This document shows positions 34,040 through 41,629 of a DNA stretch of 64,000 bases, one piece after another. The notes under the pieces are model-generated. The model was not told the origin of the DNA. It searched no databases and worked only from the letters and a program-made list of their open reading frames with translations. The stretch is from Nannocystis pusilla (GTDB lineage: Bacteria > Myxococcota_A > Polyangia > Nannocystales > Nannocystaceae): the NCBI RefSeq assembly GCF_026626665.1, contig NZ_JAPNKE010000002.1, forward strand, positions 10,312,001-10,376,000. The letters run 5' to 3'. Made by a program: the position numbers and the translations under genes. Each line of letters begins with the position of its first letter. The first letter of the stretch is position 1.

Positions 34040-35455
34040 TCAGCGCCCGCCGCTCGGGGTCTTGGGCGTGACCAGGCGGTGGTACAGGGTGGCCGGAGGC
34101 ACGCCCTCGCGCAGCAGCGCCTCCGCGCGCTCGAGCTCCTCCTGGATGACGAGGCGGAACTCGAGCTCGGGCACCGCGCCGTCGACCGCGCGGCCGTTGA
34201 CGAAGTACGCCGGGGTGCCGCGCACGCCGAGGGTGGAGCCGAGGTCCTGGTCCGTGACGATCCGCGCGTCGGCGTCGGCGGCGTGCAGGCGCTGCTTGAA
34301 CTTCTTGCCGTCGAGCTTCAGCTCCTTGGCGATCTGCAGCAGCGTGGCCTCGTCGAACTGGGCCTTCTCGGCGTAGAGCCGGTCGTGGAACTCCCAGAAC
34401 TTGCCCTCGGCGTGGGCCGCCATGGCCGCGCGCGCGGCCAGGAACGCGTGGCTGTGGAACGGCAGCGGGTAGTGCTTGAACACCACGCGGATCTTGTCGC
34501 CGTAGCGGCGGCGCAGCTTCTCCAGCGTGTCGTGGCCGCGCACGCAGAAGCCGCACTCGAAGTCGGCGAACTCGACGATGGTGACCGGGGCGGTGGCCGG
34601 GCCGCGCTGCGGCGAGTCGTCGACCGGCACCGGGTAGATGACGTCGGGCTTGAGGCCGGGCCGCGGCCGCCGGACCTGGACCTCGCGGTAGCCGTCGGCG
34701 ATCGCGTGGGCGTAGATCTGTTCCGGCGCGACGCCCTGCTCGCGCCACTTGGCCGCCAGCTCGAGCTCTTCTTTGACCACCGAGCGCAGCAGCTCGAGCG
34801 GCTTGGCGCCGTTGATGTGGCGGCCGTTGATGAAGTAGGCCGGGGTGCCGGTGACGCCGAGGCGACGGCCCTGGCGGAGGTCCTTCTGCACGGCGGTGCC
34901 CCAGCGCAGCGCCTCGAGGTCGTCCTGGATCTTGCTCAGGTCGAGCTCGGCGGCGCGCGCGGCGTCCTGCAGGCGCTCGAGGTCGAGGCCCTTCTGGCCG
35001 AAGATCCGGTCGTAGAACGACCAGAACTTGCCCTGCTCGAGCGCCGAGCGGGCCATCAGCGCGGCGACCAGCGCGTAGCCGTGGAACTCGAGCGGGAAGG
35101 CCTTGTAGGCGAAGCGCACCTGGCCCGAAAACTCCTTCTCGAGCGCGAGCATGCTCTGGTGGCCCTTCTCGCAGTAGGGGCACTCGAAGTCGGAGAAGGC
35201 GACGATCGTGACCGGCGCGTCGGCGGGCCCGCGCACCGGCGCGTCGCCGACCTCGACGTAGAAGCGCTCGTGGGGCACGTCGCGCGCGGCGCCGCTGGTC
35301 TCGAAGCCGGGCAGCCCGGCGGCGGCCTGCGCCAGCGGGCTCTCGCCGGTCGCCTGCGCCTCCGCGGGGGCCTCGGTGCTCGCCTTGGGGCGCGAGCAGG
35401 ACAGGAGCGCGAGCGAGGCGCCGAGGAGCGCGGTGCGGAGCGAGGGACGCGGCAT
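34040..35455 (-). CDS. Tandem DsbA-family thioredoxin lipoprotein
   Basis: A 471-residue lipoprotein (signal ending LALLSC, lipid Cys 20) with two DsbA-like thioredoxin domains in one chain. Domain 1 has active site CPYC (92-95) and the cis-Pro loop TGTP (about 202-205). Domain 2 has CGFC (301-304) and RGTP near the end. Each keeps the helical insertion of DsbA_N/thioredoxin-4 family members. Double copies of this type probably act as periplasmic disulfide oxidases or isomerases; CPYC and CGFC differ in redox potential, so the domains may have different roles. No DsbB-like partner is in the window. The ATG at 35455 gives the signal peptide; divergent from the ABC gene. Confidence 0.85.
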   Translation of the reverse strand: MPRPSLRTALLGASLALLSCSRPKASTEAPAEAQATGESPLAQAAAGLPGFETSGAARDVPHERFYVEVGDAPVRGPADAPVTIVAFSDFECPYCEKGHQSMLALEKEFSGQVRFAYKAFPLEFHGYALVAALMARSALEQGKFWSFYDRIFGQKGLDLERLQDAARAAELDLSKIQDDLEALRWGTAVQKDLRQGRRLGVTGTPAYFINGRHINGAKPLELLRSVVKEELELAAKWREQGVAPEQIYAHAIADGYREVQVRRPRPGLKPDVIYPVPVDDSPQRGPATAPVTIVEFADFECGFCVRGHDTLEKLRRRYGDKIRVVFKHYPLPFHSHAFLAARAAMAAHAEGKFWEFHDRLYAEKAQFDEATLLQIAKELKLDGKKFKQRLHAADADARIVTDQDLGSTLGVRGTPAYFVNGRAVDGAVPELEFRLVIQEELERAEALLREGVPPATLYHRLVTPKTPSGGR

Positions 35456-35565
35456 CGGCCGGCAGTGTACCGCGCAGGGGCCGGCGATGCCTGGTACGCT
35501 GGCGGGAACATCGGCCGGCGGCGGCCGCGTCTTCACCGCGAACCACCACACGGGAGTCCCAGGCC

Positions 35566-36546
35566 ATGCAGCGCGTCGTCTGTGTCGACGTCAATCACTC
35601 GTACGACGGGGTCCGCGACGCCGTCCGCGACCTCCGCCTCGAGATCCGCGCCGGCGAAGTGCTGGCCCTCATCGGCCCCAACGGCGCCGGCAAGAGCACG
35701 ACGCTGCGGATCCTCGCCACCCTCCAGAAGCCCGACCGCGGGACGGTGCTGTGGGACGGCCGCGACGCCTGGGACGACCGCTACGCGATCCGCCAGAAGA
35801 TCGGCTTCCTCGGCGACGGCACCGCGCTGTACCCCGGCATGACCGCGGCCGGCTACCTCACGTTCTTCGCCGAGTGCTACGGCCAGGACGACAAGATCGC
35901 CAAGACGCGGGTCGACGAGCTCCTCCAGGTGTTCGACCTCGCCAGCAAGGCGAATGCGCGGATCTCCGACATGAGCAAGGGCATGCGCCAGCGCCTGGCG
36001 ATCGCGCGCACCCTGGTCCACCGGCCCGAGCTCCTGCTGCTCGACGAGCCGGCCGACGGCCTCGACCCGCTCGCCCGCCGCCAGCTGCGCGAGGTCCTGC
36101 GCCAGGTCGCCGGCGAGGGCGTCGGCATCGTCATCAGCAGCCACATCCTGCGCGAGCTCGACGGCTTCTGCGACGCGGTCGCGGTGATCCAGCAGGGCAA
36201 GCTCGAGGTCCACGGGCCGGTCGACGAGGTCATCAACCGCTACGAGGTCGGCCGCCGCCTGCACGAGGTGCAGGTGACGCGCGGGCTGGTCCGGGCGATC
36301 GAGCTCTTGCGCAAGCACGAGGGCCTGATCGAGGCGGTGCTGCCGCTGCACAAGGGCGAACCCCAGCCCGACCCGGAGAAGGACGAGCGCGGCCTGCTGC
36401 GTGTGCGGATCCACGGCAGCGAGGAGCGGGCGGCGCATCTGCTCAAGGAGCTGGTGCTCGCGGACGTCGAGGTCATCTCGCTGTCCAAGGTCCGCTCCGA
36501 TCTGGAAGACGTGTACAGCAGCCTCGGGCGCGACAAGGTCAGCTGA
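35566..36546 (+). CDS. ABC transporter ATP-binding protein (NatA/CcmA-type), no permease nearby
   Basis: A 326-residue ATPase subunit. Walker A GPNGAGKST (37-45), signature DMSKGMRQR in place of LSGGQ (136-143), Walker B LLLLDEP (156-162) and H-loop SSHI. The N-terminal 220 residues are the ABC domain; the last ~100 are an extension of the type seen in NatA/drug-export ATPases. The KGM form of the signature is typical of this subgroup. A GGGAG ribosome site lies 9 bases before the ATG. No membrane partner gene follows: the operon ends in an inverted repeat and the next plus-strand gene is unrelated. It may pair with a permease elsewhere. Confidence 0.88.
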   Translation: MQRVVCVDVNHSYDGVRDAVRDLRLEIRAGEVLALIGPNGAGKSTTLRILATLQKPDRGTVLWDGRDAWDDRYAIRQKIGFLGDGTALYPGMTAAGYLTFFAECYGQDDKIAKTRVDELLQVFDLASKANARISDMSKGMRQRLAIARTLVHRPELLLLDEPADGLDPLARRQLREVLRQVAGEGVGIVISSHILRELDGFCDAVAVIQQGKLEVHGPVDEVINRYEVGRRLHEVQVTRGLVRAIELLRKHEGLIEAVLPLHKGEPQPDPEKDERGLLRVRIHGSEERAAHLLKELVLADVEVISLSKVRSDLEDVYSSLGRDKVS

Positions 36547-36555
36547 AGGCGCTTG

Positions 36556-36617
36556 GGAGCATGTTCTCGGGGACATGTCCGGATGGGCATGCTCCATGAG
36601 ACATGTCCTGAGGTGAA
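36556..36617. repeat. Array of dispersed hairpin repeats after the ABC gene
   Basis: GGAGCATG and CATGCTCC form an outer stem (36556-36595) around GGACATGTCC (36571-36580), and a further GAGACATGTCC follows. It starts 9 bases after the ABC stop codon, in the position of a terminator. Confidence 0.7.
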
Positions 36618-36775
36618 GATTGTCCGACACGGCGAGCGTCGACCTCGCGGACGGACTGCGGGCGAGAGCGGGGCGCCCGGTGGGAGCCTCCGAGGCCCGG
36701 GTGCTTCGCGGCCGGCCGATGGTCATGCGCGACGAGATGGGCGCCGGTCGGGAGGCTTCGCGGCTGTCCCGAGGG

Positions 36776-37219
36776 TCATGTCGCCTGAAAGAACAGCCAG
36801 ACGAGGGCGGCGTAGCGGGCCAGCTTGCCGAGGGTGAGCCACAGGGCGACGGGCAGGGCGGGTAACTCGAGCCAGCCGGCCAGCACGCACAGGGCGTCGC
36901 CGACGAACGGGAGCCAGGCCAGCAGCAAGGCCGGCGGGCCGCGGCGCCGCAGCCACGCGGCCCGCGGCGAGGCGAGCGCGGCGGGGTCGACCGCGATCCG
37001 GCCGAGGCGACCGAGCGCGTAGGTGGTGAGGCTGCCGGCTGTGTTGCCGACGGTCGCGACCGCGAGCGCGGCGGGCCACAGGTCGGGCCGGGCGGCCAGC
37101 AACGCGAGCAGCCAGACCTCGGAGGCGAGCGGGAGGAGCGTGGCCGCGAGGAAGCTGGCCACCAGCAGCGCGAGCAGCGAGGCCTCGGCGGGCGGGAGCA
37201 GGGCGGCGAAGTCGGGCAC
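36776..37219 (-). CDS. YqaA/DedA-type (VTT domain) membrane protein
   Basis: A 147-residue inner-membrane protein of the YqaA branch of the SNARE-associated/VTT superfamily. It has about four hydrophobic segments (ASLLALLVASFLAATLLPLA, AALAVATVGNTAGSLTTYALG, PALLLAWLPFVGDALCVLAG, LWLTLGKLARYAALVWLF). The SEVWLLALLA segment and VGNTAGSLTTYALGR resemble the YqaA signature. Family members influence membrane lipid distribution and envelope homeostasis, but YqaA itself is uncharacterised. It stands alone between a repeat array and a convergently oriented intergenic region; the length is normal. Confidence 0.75.
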   Translation of the reverse strand: MPDFAALLPPAEASLLALLVASFLAATLLPLASEVWLLALLAARPDLWPAALAVATVGNTAGSLTTYALGRLGRIAVDPAALASPRAAWLRRRGPPALLLAWLPFVGDALCVLAGWLELPALPVALWLTLGKLARYAALVWLFFQAT

Positions 37220-37312
37220 GCGAGAGCAGGATGCCCGCCCGCGCCGCTCGCGTCACGCGAGGTCGTCACGCCGCGCTCGCCGCGAGGGCCGCGAGAGCGC
37301 GGGCATCGCCGG

Positions 37313-38014
37313 TCAGGTCTCGTAGGCGAAGGACTCGATGCAGACCTCGCTGGCCTCGCCCTCGACGACGGTCTCGAGGCAGTCGGCCTTGGCCTGGAGG
37401 TCCGCCTCGGCGCGGCAGGCGTCGAAGTGGGCGGCCTCGCGGAGGTCGTAGAGGCCGACCGGCTCGAAAAAGCCGCTGGCGTCGAGCTCCTCCTTGTGGG
37501 CCACGTAGGCGGTGCGATCGCCCTGCAGGTAGACGTCGATCTTGCGCTGGCCGTAGCCGTTGTCGATGTCCCAGTGGATCGTCAGCGCGCCGATCATGGT
37601 GCCGGCCGACAGCGCCGCGAGCACGCAGTCCACGGCGGCCTCGTCGGCGGCGGTGCAGGTCTCGTCGATCTCGCTGCACTCGAACTCCACCGCGGGGCAC
37701 AGGCTGGTGGTGCCGCACACGTTCTCGACGGTGGAGGAGAGGTTGACGTGGGCCTCGAAGCAGCAGCAGGCGTCGGCGGCGGTGTGCTCCGGACACAGGG
37801 CGCTCGGCTCACCGGTGTCGGTGTCGGTGTCGGTCGAGGGCGGCTCGGTGGACGGACCCGTGGTCGGGCCGGTGGTGCCGGTGGTCGGGCCGGTGGTGCC
37901 GGTCGTCGAGGCGTCGCTGGTGGCGTCGCCGGCCGTCGTCTTGTCGGTCCCGGGACAGGCCGTGAGCGTGACGGCGAGCAGCGTGGTGGCGGTGAGGTCG
38001 AGGGTACGGCGCAT
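37313..38014 (-). CDS. Cys-rich lipoprotein with Thr/Gly linker, function unknown
   Basis: A 233-residue lipoprotein (TLLAVTLTAC, lipid Cys about residue 17) with a short Thr/Gly/Pro/Asp linker (about 25-70, repeats of TTGPTTG) and a globular C-terminal domain. That domain has at least eleven cysteines (ADACCCFEAHVN, NVCGTTSLCPAVEFECSE, ETCTAADEAAVDCVLAAL), so a disulfide-rich fold is likely, and it ends EVCIESFAYET. I do not recognise a family. Architecture and linker are those of surface lipoproteins elsewhere in this window. The start at 38014 is the first to give a proper signal peptide. Confidence 0.6.
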   Translation of the reverse strand: MRRTLDLTATTLLAVTLTACPGTDKTTAGDATSDASTTGTTGPTTGTTGPTTGPSTEPPSTDTDTDTGEPSALCPEHTAADACCCFEAHVNLSSTVENVCGTTSLCPAVEFECSEIDETCTAADEAAVDCVLAALSAGTMIGALTIHWDIDNGYGQRKIDVYLQGDRTAYVAHKEELDASGFFEPVGLYDLREAAHFDACRAEADLQAKADCLETVVEGEASEVCIESFAYET

Positions 38015-38262
38015 GACAGGCTTTGTGAGGCGAGAATGTGAGAAGGGGAGCCGCCCGCCGGCGGAGGCGACGAGGGTCTCCTCGCAGCGAGCATGGCCGG
38101 CGATGATGCCTGCGCGGCGGGCTCGCGTCACGTAAAGGAAAGCAGGCGCCGCGTTCATCCGACCGAGGCCATGACGGGTTGGCATGGCCCAAGGCGAGTT
38201 TGCGCGTTTGCTCAGCTCGCTGGCGCCTCCTGCCGATCGCGGGCCTGTGCTATCGCGAGGTG

Positions 38263-38994
38263 ATGAGCGACGGCAGCGCGATCGAGTGGACCGACGCGAC
38301 CTGGAACCCGGTGCGGGGCTGCACCAAGATCAGTCCGGGCTGCAAGCACTGCTACGCCGAGACCTTCGCCGAGCGCTGGCGCGGTCTGCCGAACCATCCG
38401 TATGGCCAGGGATTCGACCTGCGGCTCGTGCCGGAGAAGATCGCGGAGCCGCTGCGCTGGCGGAAGAGCCGGCGGATCTTCGTCAACTCGATGAGCGACC
38501 TCTTCCAGGAGGGCGTGCCCGTCGAGTTCATCCGGAGCGTGTTCGAGACGATGAACCGCGCCCCCTGGCACACGTACCAGGTGCTGACGAAGCGGGCCGG
38601 GCGCATGCGCTCGGTGTGCGCCGCGCTGCCGCGCGATCTCGTGCAGCAGCCGCAGATCTGGCTCGGGGTCAGCGTGGAGGATCGCAAGTACGGGCTGCCG
38701 CGCATCGACGTGCTGCGCGCGACCCCGGCCGCGTTGCGGTTCCTGTCGGTCGAGCCGCTGCTCGAGGACCTCGGGCGCGTCGACCTGCGCGGGATCGACT
38801 GGGTCATCGTCGGCGGAGAGAGCGGGCCGGGAGCGCGGCCGATGCAGGAACAGTGGGTCGTCTCGTTGCTCGAGCAGGCGCGCGACGCCGGCGTGCCGTT
38901 CTTCTTCAAGCAGTGGGGCGGGGTGCAGAAGGGCCGCCACGGCCGAACGTTGCTCGGCCGGACTTTCGACGAGCTGCCGCACCTGCGGCATTAG
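38263..38994 (+). CDS. DUF5131 (phage Gp37/Gp68-like) protein, radical-SAM-like
   Basis: A 243-residue cytoplasmic protein of the DUF5131 family. The start MSDGSAIEWTDATWNPVRGC leads into CTKISPGCKHCYAE, a Cys cluster of spacing 6 and 2 that probably binds an iron-sulfur cluster as in radical-SAM-like enzymes. Further family segments are RIFVNSMSDLFQEGVP, YQVLTKRAGRM, LGVSVEDRKYGLPRID and VIVGGESGPGARPM, ending FFFKQWGG. Relatives often sit beside a three-Cys-motif partner (TcmP) gene in phages and islands; no such partner is present here. An in-frame extension exists upstream, but 38263 gives the conserved N-terminus. Possibly mobile cargo left in isolation. Confidence 0.85.
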   Translation: MSDGSAIEWTDATWNPVRGCTKISPGCKHCYAETFAERWRGLPNHPYGQGFDLRLVPEKIAEPLRWRKSRRIFVNSMSDLFQEGVPVEFIRSVFETMNRAPWHTYQVLTKRAGRMRSVCAALPRDLVQQPQIWLGVSVEDRKYGLPRIDVLRATPAALRFLSVEPLLEDLGRVDLRGIDWVIVGGESGPGARPMQEQWVVSLLEQARDAGVPFFFKQWGGVQKGRHGRTLLGRTFDELPHLRH

Positions 38995-38995
38995 A

Positions 38996-39030
38996 CATGT
39001 TTGGACAGGCATGTCCGATCGGACATGTCC
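38996..39030. repeat. Dispersed hairpin repeat after the DUF5131 gene
   Basis: CATGTCCGATCGGACATG (39010-39027) is a perfect 18-base palindrome. It is preceded by GACATGTTTGGACAGG and contains the exact GGACATGTCC at 39021-39030. It begins 2 bases after the stop codon and lies 13 bases from the convergent gene's stop. Confidence 0.75.
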
Positions 39031-39042
39031 TTTGAGAAAGGA

Positions 39043-40025
39043 TCACTGCGCGCCTGACGGGACCGATGCCAGGGCGTTGAGCGAGGGGGCGTCGGTGAGG
39101 GAGTGGAGGGCGAAGTCGATGGCGACGGACAGGGTGTCTTGGGGGCCGGCTGGGAAGCCGCGGGTGTGGAAGCGGACGATGCCGCGGCGGTCGAAGATGA
39201 CGACCACGGGGGCGCGGGAGTAGTCGAACATCGCCTCGCGGATGTCGGCGGCGGAGCCCTCGAGGCCGACGGTGAAGCCGTTGGTGGGCGACGACGACAG
39301 CTGGAAGATCGGGATGAAGCCGTCGGGGCCGGGGTCGGCGGTCTGGCGCAGCATGTCGCGGATCGCCGGCTCGGCGCGGAAGTCGGTGATGAAGTAGCTG
39401 TCGACGCCGGCGGCGGCCAGCTCGTCGCTGAACTGCTGCAGGTGCGCGTACACGGAGGGCGCGAGGGCCAGCGAGCGGCGGTACTCCTCGATCATCGGCG
39501 GGAGCTCCCAGATCACCAGCAGGGCGGCGCGGCCGTACAGCTCGCGGCCGTTGACGTAGCCGCGCGGCTCGTCGGCGCGGTAGAAGCGGATCGCCGGGAT
39601 CGCGTGGCCGAACAGCTTGCTGCGGGCCCAGTCGGGCGCGCGGTCGAGGGCGTCGGCGCCGACGGTGAACATCGGCGGGGCGGCGGCGATCGGCGGCAGC
39701 AGCTCGTTGGGCTTGGCGACGATCGTGACGTCGCGGATCTCGTTCGAGCCGTACTTGGCGATCTGCAGCTTCAGCGGTTCGTCGCGGGCCAGATCGATCT
39801 GATCGATCTCCGCCCCGCTCGAGACCGGCCGGCCGTCGATCGCGAGGATCCGGTCGCCGCGCTTGATCTCCTCGCAGCCCACCTCACAGCCGAGGTTGTA
39901 GGCCACCCACACGCCGCCGGGCGCCAGTTCGCTGTGCGCGGGGGCGGGCGCGGCGGGTTGAGCTCGGGGCCGCAGGCACAGAGCCCGAGCGACAGGGTCA
40001 GAGCGGAGAGCAGGGAGCGCTGCAC
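39043..40025 (-). CDS. PDZ plus thioredoxin-like lipoprotein, frameshifted
   Basis: Predicted envelope lipoprotein of about 327 residues. The N-terminus (GTG at 40025: MQRSLLSALTLSLGLCACG, lipid Cys about 18) is in one frame. The rest is in another, beginning APAPAHSELAPGGVWVAYNLG; adding one base near 39941-39957, in a G/C run, joins them. The body has a PDZ-like domain (CEEIKRGDRILAIDGRPVSSG) and then a thioredoxin-fold domain without a CxxC pair (AALLVIWELPPMIEEYRR, VVVIFDRRGIVRFHTRGFP). The combination suggests a periplasmic binding or redox-related scaffold rather than an oxidoreductase. It converges with the DUF5131 gene. Confidence 0.6.
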
Positions 40026-40159
40026 GGCGATGTCCTTTGCTCCGTTGAGATTGCCCCCGTTTTTGGCCGATGCCAGAAGAATATGAATAAACCTTCATCG
40101 CGCGTCCGAGGCCGGTCCGAGACCCGCGGGCCGCAGGCGAGCGCGGACGCGCGGGCGGG

Positions 40160-41392
40160 TCACACCTGGGCCGACAGCGAGCCTTCCCCGTGGAGGACTG
40201 TCGGCTGGGACTTGCCCTCGAGCTTGGGGATGAGCTCACCGACGAGGCGGATGCTCTTCATGACCTTGTCGTGGGGCAGCTGGCCGACCTGCTGGAAGCA
40301 CATCAGGCGGTCGATGCCGAGGTCGGCGTAGACCTGCATCTTGCGCAGGCAGGTCTCGGGGCTGCCGACGATCAGCGAGTCTTGCTCGGAGAGGGCCTCA
40401 TAGACCTCCTCGGGCGAGACCTCTTCGCCTTGCATGATGCGGCCGATGACGATCTGGGCCCGGTTGACGCGGCCGCCGCTGCGGGCCTTCTCGTCATTGA
40501 GGAACTGGCCGAGCAGGGCGCTGCCGGCCGGGTCCTTGAGGCGCCGCTCCTGCTCGGCGGCGACTTGCAGGAACTGCTCCTTGGCCTCGAAGAAGGTGAA
40601 CGAGCGGTTGGTGTACCAGGCCGCAGCAGTGGCGGCGCCGTTGCGCATCGCCTCCTCGTCGGTGTCGGCGCAGTGGACGAAGGTGAAGAAGGCGACCTTG
40701 TCGTTGATGAACTCGCCGACCGGCTTCTTGCACTCCGCGATCGCCTTGCGATAGAGGTCGATCCACGCCTTGACCTGCTCGGGCGGGGCCCACAGCGTGA
40801 CCCCGAGCGCGCCGACCCCGTTGCGGCCGGCCTGCTCGAACGAGGCCGGCGACGAGCACGCCTGCCACAGCGCCGGGTGCGGCTTCTGCAGCGGCTTGGG
40901 CACGATCGGCACGTTGTTGATGTCGAAGTACTGGCTCTTCCACGAGAAGCGCTCTTGCGTCCACATCTTCGGGATCATCTCGAACGCTTGCTGCATCTGG
41001 TCGCGCGCCTCTTCGGCGGCGATGTTGAAGGTGCGCCACTCGGGGATGGTCGAGCGGGCCAGGCCGAGCTCGACGCGGCCGTTGCTGAGGTGGTCGAGGA
41101 AGGCGGCCCGCTCGGCGATCCGGATCGGGTGGTTGAAGCGGTACGGCGCCAGCGCGGCCGAGTGGCCGAGGCGGATGTTCTTCGTGTGCTGCGAGATCGC
41201 GGTCAGCAGGATCTCCGGCGCCGACGACAGGCTGAACTCCTCGCCGCCGTGGTGCTCGACCTGCCACCACGTGCCGTAGCCCATCTCGTCGGCCAGCTTG
41301 GCCTGCTCGAGCGCCTCCATGATCCGGCGGTGCTCGTGGTCCGGCGTCCATGGCCGCGGGTCTTGAATCTCGGTGAAGATGTCCAGCTTCAT
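40160..41392 (-). CDS. LLM-class flavin-dependent monooxygenase (luciferase-like)
   Basis: A 410-residue luciferase-like monooxygenase that should use reduced FMN and oxygen on an unknown substrate. It starts MKLDIFTEIQDPRPW and shows the TIM-barrel landmarks: DEMGYGTWWQVEHHGGEE (active-site His region), TKNIRLGHSAALAPYRFNHP, HLSNGRVELGLARSTIP and, near the end, VGSPETCLRKMQVYADLGID. GGGAGG precedes the ATG at 41392 with good spacing, which decides the start over the longer frame. It is monocistronic; a strong hairpin lies between it and the downstream end of the metalloprotease gene. Relatives are common near natural-product loci, but no such cluster is here. Confidence 0.88.
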   Translation of the reverse strand: MKLDIFTEIQDPRPWTPDHEHRRIMEALEQAKLADEMGYGTWWQVEHHGGEEFSLSSAPEILLTAISQHTKNIRLGHSAALAPYRFNHPIRIAERAAFLDHLSNGRVELGLARSTIPEWRTFNIAAEEARDQMQQAFEMIPKMWTQERFSWKSQYFDINNVPIVPKPLQKPHPALWQACSSPASFEQAGRNGVGALGVTLWAPPEQVKAWIDLYRKAIAECKKPVGEFINDKVAFFTFVHCADTDEEAMRNGAATAAAWYTNRSFTFFEAKEQFLQVAAEQERRLKDPAGSALLGQFLNDEKARSGGRVNRAQIVIGRIMQGEEVSPEEVYEALSEQDSLIVGSPETCLRKMQVYADLGIDRLMCFQQVGQLPHDKVMKSIRLVGELIPKLEGKSQPTVLHGEGSLSAQV

Positions 41393-41581
41393 CACAACCT
41401 CCCTCGTCCCCCGGGCGCGGCCCGGCCTCGGTCTGCGCAAATAGTGCAGGGACAAGGATAGCGGTCAGGTGTCCGGATCCAAGGCTCAGGCTGCTGGAAA
41501 ATCGGGCTCGTGATCGCGCTGCGGCGGCAGGACGCGAGCCCGGCCGATCGGCGCGGGCTCGCGGTGTTGTCTCTCGTGGAC

Positions 41582-41614
41582 TGCCACGAATCGCCGCGGG
41601 GGCGATTCGTGGCA
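41582..41614 (-). terminator. Strong hairpin downstream of the first metalloprotease gene
   Basis: Perfect 14-bp stem (TGCCACGAATCGCC pairing with GGCGATTCGTGGCA), loop GCGGG, 15 bases beyond the metalloprotease stop. No U-tract on the minus strand. Confidence 0.6.
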
Positions 41615-41629
41615 GCGCGGGGGCGGGTT

